Assembly: GCA_031401675.1 (NCBI GenBank)
Contig: JANNRR010000040.1
Span: forward strand, 1 to 8,554
DNA length: 8,554 nucleotides
Reading direction: 5' to 3'
DNA from: JANNRR01 sp031401675
Lineage (GTDB): Bacteria; Pseudomonadota; Alphaproteobacteria; Rhodobacterales; Rhodobacteraceae
A program made the position numbers and the translations under genes. This document shows positions 1-5,746 of the stretch, in pieces. The stretch's first letter is position 1. The number at the start of each line of letters is the position of its first letter. Under the pieces are notes generated by a model that saw nothing but the letters and a program-made list of their open reading frames with translations, did no database searches and was not told where the DNA came from.

Positions 1-1
1 T

Positions 2-79
2 TTGCGAAAATTCTTCCAGGAATTTTCCGGCCCGCCCGCCACCGCACCAGCCGTTGCCCCCGCCCGCGCCCCGGCGTAA
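2..79 (+). CDS. Possible C-terminal tail of an upstream protein (partial)
   Basis: From the left edge one plus frame stays open and ends at TAA (77-79), 29 nt before the gpmI start. It would encode 25 residues: a short charged/aromatic stretch (LRKFFQEF) followed by an Ala/Pro-rich tail. Such tails are common on GC-rich alphaproteobacterial proteins, and the close spacing would suit an operon. However, 25 open codons are unremarkable in DNA this GC-rich, and the stretch also contains an AT-rich inverted repeat, so it may be untranslated. The family cannot be recognised from this fragment. Confidence 0.35.
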   Translation: MRKFFQEFSGPPATAPAVAPARAPA

Positions 80-95
80 AAGCCCCCGAACCCGC

Positions 96-100
96 AGGAG
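96..100 (+). promoter_or_regulatory. Ribosome binding site of gpmI
   Basis: AGGAG lies 8 nt before the ATG at 109 and is the clearest Shine-Dalgarno sequence in the plus-strand cluster. It supports the start at 109 rather than a later one. Confidence 0.7.
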
Positions 101-108
101 CCCGGCCC

Positions 109-1629
109 ATGCCCCACCCCAGACCCGTCGTGCTCTGCATCCTCGATGGCTGGGGCCACCGCGAAGACACCTCGGCCAATGCCGTGGCGCTGGCCGACAC
201 CCCGACGTTCGACCACATCCTGGCCACCTGCCCGCACAACCTTCTGATCACCCACGGCCCCGATGTCGGCCTGCCGACCGGCCAGATGGGCAATTCCGAG
301 GTCGGCCACACCAACATCGGTGCCGGCCGGGTGGTGGCGATGGACCTTGGTCAGATCGATCTGGCGGTCGAGGACGGCAGCTTCGCGCAAAACCCCGAGC
401 TTCTCGCCTTCGTCAACAGCCTCAAGGCCACCGGCGGCACCGCACATCTGATGGGTGTGGTGTCTGATGGCGGCGTCCATGCCCACATCACCCACCTGCG
501 CGCCGCTGTCGCGGCCATCGCCGCCAACGGCGTGCCGGTGGTGATCCACGCCATTACCGACGGGCGTGATGTGCCGCCGTCGTCTGCCGCCGGTTTCATC
601 GCCACGCTGGCCGAAACGCTGCCGGCGGGTGCCCGCATCGGCACCGTGATCGGGCGCTACTGGGCGATGGACCGCGACACCCGCTGGGACCGGGTCGAAC
701 GCGCCTACAACGCCATGATCCACGCCCGGGGCGAGGCCGCCGCCGACGCGCCCGCCGCCGTGGCGCTGGCCTATTTCCGCGGCGAAACCGATGAATTCAT
801 CCCGCCGACCGTCATCGGCCCCTACGCCGGGGCCCGAGACGGCGACGGCTTCTTCTGCCTGAACTTCCGCGCCGACCGCGCCCGCGAGATCCTCGCCGCC
901 ATCGGCGACCCCGCATTCCTGCCGTTTCCAACCGCTCCGCGCCCGGCTTGGGCCGCCCTGCTCGGCATGGTCGAGTATTCAGATGTCCATATGGCCTGGT
1001 TCCGGACCGCCTACCCCAAACGCGTGATCGTCAACGCCCTGGGCGAATGGGTCGCCAAACACCGCCTGAAACAGTTCCGCCTGGCCGAAACCGAGAAGTA
1101 CCCGCACGTCACCTTCTTTCTCAATGGCGGCCGCGAAGCCCCCGAAGCGGGCGAAGACCGCACCATGGCCCCCAGCCCCAAGGTCGCCACCTATGACCTG
1201 CAACCCGAAATGTCCTCGGTCGAGGTGACCGACCATCTGGTTGCAGCGATAGGTGCCGGTTACGACCTGATCGTGGTCAATTATGCCAACCCCGACATGG
1301 TCGGCCATACCGGCGATCTCGCAGCTGCCATCCGCGCCGTGGAATCGGTCGATCGCGGCCTTGCCCGCATCCTTCCTGCGCTGCTGCAGGCGGGCGGTGC
1401 CATGATCCTGACCGCCGACCACGGCAATTGCGAAACCATGGTCGATCCCGTCACCGGCCAGCCGCACACCGCCCACACCACCAACCCGGTCCCGGTCGCG
1501 CTGATCGGCGGGCCGCCGGGCATTGCCTTGCGCCCGGGCCGCCTTGCCGATCTGGCACCGACGCTTCTGGAACTGATGGGCCTGCCGCAGCCGCCGGAAA
1601 TGACCGGCCGATCCCTGATCACCCGATGA
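109..1629 (+). CDS. gpmI: 2,3-bisphosphoglycerate-independent phosphoglycerate mutase
   Basis: This enzyme interconverts 3-phosphoglycerate and 2-phosphoglycerate in glycolysis and gluconeogenesis. It is a cytosolic, metal-dependent (usually Mn2+) member of the alkaline-phosphatase superfamily. The 506 residues match the family's usual size of about 510. Signatures appear in order: ILDGWG with metal ligand Asp13; GQMGNSEVGHTNIG with the phosphoserine nucleophile Ser63; ITDGRD; YWAMDRDTRWDRVE; NFRADRAREI; TEKYPHVTFFLNGG; NPDMVGHTGD with Asp396 and His400; TADHGN with Asp437 and His438; and HTAHTTNP with His456. All expected catalytic and metal-binding residues are present, so the enzyme should be active. 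The ATG at 109 has a good ribosome binding site, and its N-terminus (RPVVLCILDGWG) begins where the family does. The stop overlaps the next start by 4 nt (ATGA), suggesting translational coupling. Confidence 0.97.
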   Translation: MPHPRPVVLCILDGWGHREDTSANAVALADTPTFDHILATCPHNLLITHGPDVGLPTGQMGNSEVGHTNIGAGRVVAMDLGQIDLAVEDGSFAQNPELLAFVNSLKATGGTAHLMGVVSDGGVHAHITHLRAAVAAIAANGVPVVIHAITDGRDVPPSSAAGFIATLAETLPAGARIGTVIGRYWAMDRDTRWDRVERAYNAMIHARGEAAADAPAAVALAYFRGETDEFIPPTVIGPYAGARDGDGFFCLNFRADRAREILAAIGDPAFLPFPTAPRPAWAALLGMVEYSDVHMAWFRTAYPKRVIVNALGEWVAKHRLKQFRLAETEKYPHVTFFLNGGREAPEAGEDRTMAPSPKVATYDLQPEMSSVEVTDHLVAAIGAGYDLIVVNYANPDMVGHTGDLAAAIRAVESVDRGLARILPALLQAGGAMILTADHGNCETMVDPVTGQPHTAHTTNPVPVALIGGPPGIALRPGRLADLAPTLLELMGLPQPPEMTGRSLITR

Positions 1630-2750
1630 TCCTGCGGCTCTTTCTGCTGCTTCTGGCCCTGTCGGTCCCGGCCCGCGCCGAAGCCGACGCCGCCGCCGAT
1701 GCCCGCGCCGCAGCCGACGCCCTGCGCGCGGCCATCACCGCCCTCGATCAGGCAAGCGAGGCCCGCGATCAGATCACCGCCCTGACCCAGACGATCCGGG
1801 CGTACGAGGCCGGGCTCGGTGCCCTCCGCGACGGCTTGCGCCACGTCACCATCCGCCAGAAGGCCCTGCAGGGTCAGTTCGCCGCCAAGCGCGAACGCAT
1901 TGCGCAACTGCTCGGCGTGATGACCGCGATGCAGAACACCCCCGGCCCGATGCTGCTTCTGCATCCCTCGGGCCCGCTCGGCACCGCCCGCTCTGGCATG
2001 ATCCTGTCAGCCATCACCCCGGCCCTGCAGGCCGAGGCCGAACACCTGCGCGCCGAACTGACAGAAGTGGCGCTGCTGCGCCAGTTGCAGCAAGGCGCCG
2101 CCGACACTCTGGCCGACGGCCTCCGCGCCATTCAGAACGCCCGCACCCGCCTCAGCCAGGCCATCGCCAACCGCACCGACCTGCCGCAGCGGCTGGCCGA
2201 AAGCCCGGGCGAGCTTACCGCCCTGCTGCAATCGGTCGACACGCTCGACAGCTTTGCCGACCTGTTGTCCGACACTCAAACCGCGCCCGGAACCGCCGCT
2301 CAGGATTTCGCCGCCGCCAAGGGCACGCTGGCCTATCCCGCACTGGGTGTCCCGGTGCGCGCCTATGGTCAGCCCGACGCCGCCGGGATCAGCCGCCCCG
2401 GCCTTCTGATCGCCACCCGCCCGCGCGCGCTTGTCACCACGCCCTGGCCCGCCACCATCCGCTACCTTGGCCCGCTGCTCGACTACGGAAATGTGATGAT
2501 TCTTGAACCCGGCGGCGGCTATCTCCTGGTATTGGCCGGGCTCGACCTCGTGTATGGCGCAGTGGGTGACGTGCTGCCATCCGGGACGCCGGTCGGCCTG
2601 ATGGGCGGAAGCGACGGCACAGCTGGCGAGTTTCTGGCCGCCGCCGCAGAAGGCGGTGGTCAAGACCGGACGGAAACGCTTTACTTGGAACTGAGGCAGG
2701 GTGCAGAACCCGTCGATCCGACCGAATGGTTCGCCGACACCAGACCGTAA
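1626..2750 (+). CDS. EnvC-like murein hydrolase activator with degenerate LytM domain
   Basis: This is a predicted periplasmic protein of 374 residues. Residues 1-18 form a signal peptide (MILRLFLLLLALSVPARA, likely cut after ARA). Residues about 20-100 and 130-200 are Ala/Gln/Leu/Arg-rich and look like coiled coil. Residues about 235-370 match a LytM/M23 fold. The zinc-ligand motifs of active M23 peptidases are absent: the HxxxD site reads RPGLL (257-261), the YAHL site reads LVLAGL (301-306), and the HLHFE site reads LYLEL (352-356). That is the hallmark of EnvC, which activates cell-wall amidases in E. coli rather than cutting peptidoglycan itself. The ATG at 1626 overlaps the gpmI stop and immediately precedes the signal peptide, so it is preferred over upstream in-frame starts. 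No separate Shine-Dalgarno is visible, consistent with coupling to gpmI. The amidase partner is not in the window. Confidence 0.85.
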   Translation: MILRLFLLLLALSVPARAEADAAADARAAADALRAAITALDQASEARDQITALTQTIRAYEAGLGALRDGLRHVTIRQKALQGQFAAKRERIAQLLGVMTAMQNTPGPMLLLHPSGPLGTARSGMILSAITPALQAEAEHLRAELTEVALLRQLQQGAADTLADGLRAIQNARTRLSQAIANRTDLPQRLAESPGELTALLQSVDTLDSFADLLSDTQTAPGTAAQDFAAAKGTLAYPALGVPVRAYGQPDAAGISRPGLLIATRPRALVTTPWPATIRYLGPLLDYGNVMILEPGGGYLLVLAGLDLVYGAVGDVLPSGTPVGLMGGSDGTAGEFLAAAAEGGGQDRTETLYLELRQGAEPVDPTEWFADTRP

Positions 2751-2768
2751 TCAGGGGAACAGGACAAG

Positions 2769-4112
2769 ATGAGGAAATTCGTACTGGCCGCGGCAGGCGG
2801 CACGCTGGCGGGGGCGCTGTTGACCACCCAGATCGCCGGACCGCTGGTGGCACAGGAAGCCGCGTCCGAAACCTCGGTCTATCAGCAGCTTGACCTGTTC
2901 GGCGACATCTTCGAACGCATCCGCGCCCAGTATGTCGAAGAGGTGAAACCCGAAGACCTGATCGAGGCCGCGATCAACGGCATGCTGACCTCGCTCGACC
3001 CGCATTCCAGCTACATGCCGCCCGCCGATTTCGCCGAAATGCGCGAACAGACCAAGGGCGAGTTCGGCGGCCTCGGCATCGAGGTGACGCAGGAAGAGGG
3101 CTTTGTGAAAGTGGTGTCGCCGATCGACGGCACCCCCGCCGCCGAAGCCGGGATGCAGGCCGGCGACTTCATCACCCACGTCAACGGCGAATCGGTGCTT
3201 GGCCTGACGCTGGATGCCGCCGTCGACATGATGCGCGGCGAGGTCGGGTCGGAAATCCTGATCACCGTGGTGCGCGAAGGCGTTGATGAGCCATTCGACG
3301 TATCGATCATCCGCGATGTGATCAAGCTGACGGCGGTCAAGGGTCGTCTGCTGGGCCACACCGCCGTGATGCGCGTCACCACATTCAACGAACAGACCTT
3401 CTCCAACCTCGAGGAAAGCCTGAACACCGCCATCAAGGACGCAGGCGGCATCGACAAGCTCGACGGCGTGGTGCTCGACTTGCGCAACAATCCCGGCGGT
3501 CTGCTGACCCAGGCCATCCAGGTCTCCGACGCGTTTCTGGAAAGCGGCGAGATCGTCTCGACCCGGGGCCGCAGCCCCGAGGACGGCGAACGCTTCAACG
3601 CCACCGCCGGTGATCTGACCAGTGGCAAACCGCTGGTCGTGCTGATCAACGGCGGCTCGGCGTCCGCGTCCGAAATCGTCGCCGGCGCGCTCAAGGATCA
3701 CCGCCGCGCCGTCGTCATCGGCACCAAAAGCTTCGGCAAGGGCTCGGTGCAGACCGTGATGCCGCTGAAAGGCGACGGCGCCATGCGCCTGACCACCGCC
3801 CGCTACTACACCCCGTCAGGCCGCTCGATTCAGGCGCTTGGCGTCGCCCCCGACATCGTCGTGCAGCAACCGCCCGTCAAGCCGCCCGAGGAAGTGCCCG
3901 AGGAACCGGCAACCGCCGTGCCGCAAACCCGGTCCGAGGCGGATCTGCGCGGCAACCTCAGCAACGATTCGATGACCGACGAAGAACGCGCCCAGGCCGA
4001 AGCCGAGCTTCTGGCAGCGGAAGAGGCTGCCAAGCTGCGCGACGAGGATTACCAGCTGGCCTACGCCATCGACATCCTGCGCGGCCTGTCGGCCCTCGAT
4101 ACCGATCAATGA
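2769..4112 (+). CDS. ctpA: Carboxy-terminal processing protease, S41 family
   Basis: This is an envelope serine protease that trims or degrades periplasmic proteins from their C-termini; in several bacteria, relatives control peptidoglycan hydrolases. It has 447 residues. Residues 1-29 form a signal or membrane-anchor segment (FVLAAAGGTLAGALLTTQIA). An N-terminal helical region (about 35-95) includes LTSLDPHSSYM. A PDZ domain (about 97-185) contains GGLGIEV and GMQAGDFITHVNG. The S41 catalytic core (about 186-365) includes VVLDLRNNPGGLL. By spacing to CtpB, the catalytic Ser is Ser299 in NGGSASASE, the Lys is Lys324 in SFGKGSVQ, and Gln328 completes the set. The C-terminal tail (about 366-447) is Pro/Glu-rich, then helical. 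AGGA and GGGGA sequences lie just upstream of the ATG, 18 nt after the envC-like stop. Pairing with an EnvC-like protein fits a role in wall remodelling, which is inference. The gene ends with tandem stops (TGATGA). Confidence 0.95.
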   Translation: MRKFVLAAAGGTLAGALLTTQIAGPLVAQEAASETSVYQQLDLFGDIFERIRAQYVEEVKPEDLIEAAINGMLTSLDPHSSYMPPADFAEMREQTKGEFGGLGIEVTQEEGFVKVVSPIDGTPAAEAGMQAGDFITHVNGESVLGLTLDAAVDMMRGEVGSEILITVVREGVDEPFDVSIIRDVIKLTAVKGRLLGHTAVMRVTTFNEQTFSNLEESLNTAIKDAGGIDKLDGVVLDLRNNPGGLLTQAIQVSDAFLESGEIVSTRGRSPEDGERFNATAGDLTSGKPLVVLINGGSASASEIVAGALKDHRRAVVIGTKSFGKGSVQTVMPLKGDGAMRLTTARYYTPSGRSIQALGVAPDIVVQQPPVKPPEEVPEEPATAVPQTRSEADLRGNLSNDSMTDEERAQAEAELLAAEEAAKLRDEDYQLAYAIDILRGLSALDTDQ

Positions 4113-4118
4113 TGACCC

Positions 4119-4140
4119 GGGGCCGGTCGCAACCGGCCCC
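4119..4140 (+). repeat. Perfect 9-bp hairpin between ctpA and rppH
   Basis: GGGGCCGGT (4119-4127) and ACCGGCCCC (4132-4140) are exact reverse complements around the tetraloop CGCA. The hairpin starts 6 nt after the ctpA stop and ends 9 nt before the rppH ATG. No T-run follows, so it is not a classical intrinsic terminator. It could limit read-through, protect the upstream mRNA 3' end, or mask the rppH start. Confidence 0.8.
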
Positions 4141-4149
4141 GCCGCCGCA

Positions 4150-4638
4150 ATGCCGATGACAACAGACGAAATTGCCGCCCTGCCCTATCGCCCCTGCGTC
4201 GGCGTCATGCTGATCAATGCGCAGTCGCAGATCTTCGCCGGTCAGCGCCGCGACAACGACAGCCCGGCCTGGCAGATGCCGCAGGGCGGCATCGATCCCG
4301 GCGAAACACCCCTTGCAGCCGCCCTGCGCGAACTTCGCGAAGAAACCGGCGTCACTGCCGGGCTGGTCGAACGGCTGGCCGAAGCGCCCGACTGGATCAG
4401 CTACGACCTGCCCGCCGACATCGTCCCGAAGATATGGAAGGGGCGCTACCGCGGCCAGACCCAGCGCTGGTTCGCCTTTCGCTATCTGGGCACCGACGAC
4501 CAGATCGACATTGCCACCGAACACCCCGAATTCTCGCGCTGGCGCTGGATCGGGCCGGACGACATGCTGGCCAGCATCGTCCCGTTCAAACGCGCGGTCT
4601 ACACCCAGGTAATCGCTGCTTTCCGGCCGTATCTTTAG
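4150..4638 (+). CDS. rppH: RNA pyrophosphohydrolase (Nudix)
   Basis: This cytosolic Nudix hydrolase removes pyrophosphate from 5'-triphosphorylated mRNA and so starts RNase E-dependent decay. Relatives also cleave dinucleoside polyphosphates; the Bartonella homologue is IalA, encoded downstream of ctpA as here. It has 162 residues. The N-terminal LPYRPCVGVMLIN is typical. WQMPQGGID leads into the complete Nudix box (Gx5Ex7REUxEExGU) at residues 46-68, with metal ligands around Glu61, Glu64 and Glu65. Downstream are DWISYDLP, WKGRYRGQTQRWF and EFSRWRWI, all characteristic of RppH. Two ATGs, at 4150 and 4156, are possible; neither has a visible Shine-Dalgarno, and the longer form is given. The hairpin at 4119-4140 sits directly upstream. 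Confidence 0.95.
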   Translation: MPMTTDEIAALPYRPCVGVMLINAQSQIFAGQRRDNDSPAWQMPQGGIDPGETPLAAALRELREETGVTAGLVERLAEAPDWISYDLPADIVPKIWKGRYRGQTQRWFAFRYLGTDDQIDIATEHPEFSRWRWIGPDDMLASIVPFKRAVYTQVIAAFRPYL

Positions 4639-4707
4639 CGCGGGGTGATGGGCCTTGTCGGTTTGAGCCTCAAGAACTTGGTCTGGTTGACGCAGGTATT
4701 TTGGGCT

Positions 4708-4728
4708 GCCGGGGAGCCGGGGAGCCGG
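4708..4728. repeat. Short tandem repeat, 8-mer GCCGGGGA x 2.6
   Basis: GCCGGGGA occurs at 4708-4715 and 4716-4723, followed by a partial third copy GCCGG (4724-4728). No function is evident. Confidence 0.7.
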
Positions 4729-4751
4729 TCAGAGTCTGATTTTGTTTCTTG

Positions 4752-4777
4752 CCCGATTTGATTTCAATCAAATCGGG
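4752..4777. promoter_or_regulatory. 26-bp dyad containing an exact FNR-type box
   Basis: CCCGATTTGATT (4752-4763) and AATCAAATCGGG (4766-4777) are perfect inverted repeats with a 2-nt centre. Its core, TTGAT TTCA ATCAA (4758-4771), matches the FNR/FnrL/Dnr half-site consensus TTGAT-N4-ATCAA at all ten fixed positions. In Rhodobacter, FnrL uses such boxes for oxygen control. No -10 element is visible at the usual distance on either strand, and the nearest downstream start (5223) is about 450 nt away. It could therefore equally be a structural stem. Confidence 0.45.
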
Positions 4778-4789
4778 GCGCGCCTGCCA

Positions 4790-4811
4790 CCCGGCCCGGC
4801 CACGGGCCGGG
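4790..4811. repeat. Perfect 9-bp GC hairpin (inner hairpin 1)
   Basis: CCCGGCCCG (4790-4798) pairs with CGGGCCGGG (4803-4811) around the tetraloop GCCA. It directly abuts the left outer arm ending at 4789, so the two stems could stack coaxially. Confidence 0.75.
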
Positions 4812-4822
4812 CGTTCTTCGCG

Positions 4823-4845
4823 GAAATCCCCCACTGGGGGATTTC
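4823..4845. repeat. Perfect 10-bp hairpin (inner hairpin 2)
   Basis: GAAATCCCCC (4823-4832) and GGGGGATTTC (4836-4845) are exact inverted repeats separated by ACT. With such a small loop, the innermost pair probably opens to leave a 9-bp stem and 5-nt loop. No T-run follows. Confidence 0.75.
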
Positions 4846-4924
4846 TGATCTCTCATCACCCCGTTGGCAGGCGCGGGTAGAGCGGCCGCCCAGGCAGTCG
4901 CGCCCCGATTTCCCGACCAGCGCA

Positions 4925-4977
4925 CCCGGCCCAATCCCCCTTGCCCTCCGGCTTGCGCCTCCGGGCAACGGGCCGGG
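4925..4977. repeat. Two-tier hairpin related to the one at 4790-4811
   Basis: CCCGGCCC (4925-4932) pairs with GGGCCGGG (4970-4977), and inside it TTGCCC (4941-4946) pairs with GGGCAA (4963-4968). The outer arms and flanks repeat those at 4789-4814: ACCCGGCCC on the left and ACGGGCCGGGCGT on the right. This suggests two versions of one element, the second with a longer loop. Confidence 0.65.
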
Positions 4978-4980
4978 CGT

Positions 4981-4995
4981 CCGTCCACTGGACGG
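4981..4995. repeat. Short 6-bp hairpin
   Basis: CCGTCC (4981-4986) and GGACGG (4990-4995) flank the loop ACT, immediately after the previous hairpin. The loop ACT is the same as in the hairpin at 4823-4845. Confidence 0.5.
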
Positions 4996-5061
4996 CCACC
5001 TGATCGGCCCGGGCTCACACATCGACCGGCAAGGCATCGGGCAAAGACAAGTGCTGCCCCA

Positions 5062-5208
5062 TCACTGTTCGTTTCGCCCTGACAGGACATGCTTCGCGGC
5101 AAGCCATCCGACAATCCGCTCCTGCCATTCCCGCACCCGGTCCGGCGATTTGCCGATTGACGCTGGCGGCTGCCGGTCCCAGACTGCTACGCAACCGGCC
5201 GCAATTCG
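5062..5208 (-). other. Coding-like 48-codon open frame without ATG, possible gene remnant
   Basis: On the minus strand a frame runs from just after a TGA (5211-5209) to a TGA at 5064-5062. Its last 25-30 residues (containing DRVREWQERIVGWLAAKH) look like an amphipathic helix from a normal protein rather than the Pro/Arg/Ala composition of chance frames here. There is no ATG; a GTG exists within it. It may be the decayed 3' end of a lost gene or simply chance. Confidence 0.2.
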
Positions 5209-5222
5209 TCATAGCCCCCAAC

Positions 5223-5678
5223 ATGCCCCGCATCCTTACCCTCGTCGCCCTGTGTCTGCTGCCGGTCACGGCCCAGGCGCTGCCGTGCCGCGCGCCCGAT
5301 GCCGTGCGGTCCTGGCAGATCGCCTCGGCCTCGCCGCTGCGCTATGTTGCCGTATACGGCAGCTTCGCGGCAGCCCCGCCGGGTCACCGGTTCACCGGCA
5401 ACCGCCTGACCATCAGCGGCTTCACCCAGCCGTTTTCCGAACCCGTGACCTATGTCTATACCTGCCCCAGCGGGCTGGATGGCTGCCAGACCTTAATCCG
5501 CGCCCCGGACCCGCCCGCTGGCCCGATCCTGACATTTCTGGAAATCACCGACAGCGGCTATGTGCTGACCGAACAGGGTTGCTGGTCCGAAACCGTCGTG
5601 CCCGAACCGACGCGAAAGGACCTTGCCGACGTTGCGCGCTGCGCCCGGGGTGGCCGCTGTCGTCCCGCCAACCCCTGA
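5223..5678 (+). CDS. Hypothetical exported protein with six mature cysteines
   Basis: I do not recognise a named family. The 151 residues begin with a clear signal peptide (MPRILTLVALCLLPVTAQA, likely cut after AQA). The mature protein is therefore periplasmic or secreted and of about 130 residues. It has six cysteines, at 22, 81, 88, 120, 140 and 146, which could form three disulfides; the last pair lies in ARCARGGRC. The middle (YVAVYGSF, LTISGFTQPFSEPVTYVYTC) looks beta-rich. The layout resembles small uncharacterised Rhodobacterales exported proteins, but that is from memory. The ATG at 5223 was chosen because it begins the signal peptide; a TTG at 5157 would add 22 unlikely residues. No Shine-Dalgarno is evident. 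It is separated from rppH by 584 nt and converges on the Nudix gene 57 nt away, so it is probably transcribed alone. Confidence 0.7.
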   Translation: MPRILTLVALCLLPVTAQALPCRAPDAVRSWQIASASPLRYVAVYGSFAAAPPGHRFTGNRLTISGFTQPFSEPVTYVYTCPSGLDGCQTLIRAPDPPAGPILTFLEITDSGYVLTEQGCWSETVVPEPTRKDLADVARCARGGRCRPANP

Positions 5679-5725
5679 GCCGCCCGCCCCGCGACCCGCA
5701 CCCAGAGCGCACCCGAAAAGGTATC

Positions 5726-5746
5726 AGCTTGCGGCTCAGGCAAGCT
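5726..5746. repeat. 7-bp hairpin between convergent genes
   Basis: AGCTTGC (5726-5732) and GCAAGCT (5740-5746) flank a 7-nt loop containing the stop codon of the minus-strand Nudix gene. It sits where the convergent transcripts meet and might help end them, but there is no T-run on either strand. Confidence 0.4.

Larger units (their letters stand above)
4770..4911. repeat. Interrupted long dyad enclosing two hairpins
   Basis: The left arm, 4770-4789, is AAATCGGGG-CGCG-CCTGCCA. Its exact reverse complement is found on the right in two pieces: TGGCAGG-CGCG at 4865-4875 and CGCG-CCCCGATTT at 4899-4911. The pieces are separated by 23 nt (4876-4898) that include GCGGCCGC, and CGCG occurs on both sides of the insert. 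Inside the arms lie hairpins at 4790-4811 and 4823-4845. The arrangement could be a multi-branched RNA or a small palindromic repeat element; neither can be decided from this window alone. Confidence 0.6.
4639..5222. other. Gene-free intergenic region rich in inverted repeats
   Basis: This 584-nt stretch has no convincing protein or known RNA gene on either strand. Its first third is noticeably more AT-rich than the flanking genes. It contains, in order, an 8-mer tandem repeat (4708-4728), a 26-bp dyad with an FNR-type box (4752-4777), a large interrupted dyad enclosing two hairpins (4770-4911), a second GC hairpin with the same arms (4925-4977), a short hairpin (4981-4995), and a minus-strand coding-like fragment (5062-5208). 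Open frames crossing it show low-complexity Pro/Arg/Ala composition. Confidence 0.7.

Noticed and set aside
979..1964. Minus-strand open frames opposite gpmI and the envC-like gene
   Set aside because: They are shadows of strongly supported plus-strand genes, with no domain signatures and low-complexity composition.
2751..3701. 316-codon minus-strand frame opposite ctpA
   Set aside because: Antisense to a complete S41 protease; its residues mirror the complementary codon pattern and show no recognisable motif.
4663..4673. Small palindrome TTGAG-C-CTCAA
   Set aside because: A single 5-bp dyad of this size is expected by chance and lies away from any start.
4687..4692. TTGACG as a -35 element after rppH
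   Set aside because: At 16-18 nt spacing the sequence is G-rich (CGGGGA) with no -10-like hexamer.
4648..4761. 37-codon plus-strand ORF just after rppH
   Set aside because: It has an ATG and a weak G-rich upstream, but no recognisable features, spans the 8-mer tandem repeat, and ends inside the FNR-type dyad. This is too little to call a gene.
5157..5162. TTGACG as a -35 element upstream of the exported-protein gene
   Set aside because: No acceptable -10 hexamer lies at 16-18 nt (CAGACT or similar), so a promoter cannot be supported from sequence alone.
4639..5222. Possible tRNA, 6S, SRP RNA or tmRNA in the structured gap
   Set aside because: No T-arm GTTCGA motif, SRP GGAAG-type helix or tmRNA-like ends were recognised; the stems do not fit a familiar RNA family by eye.
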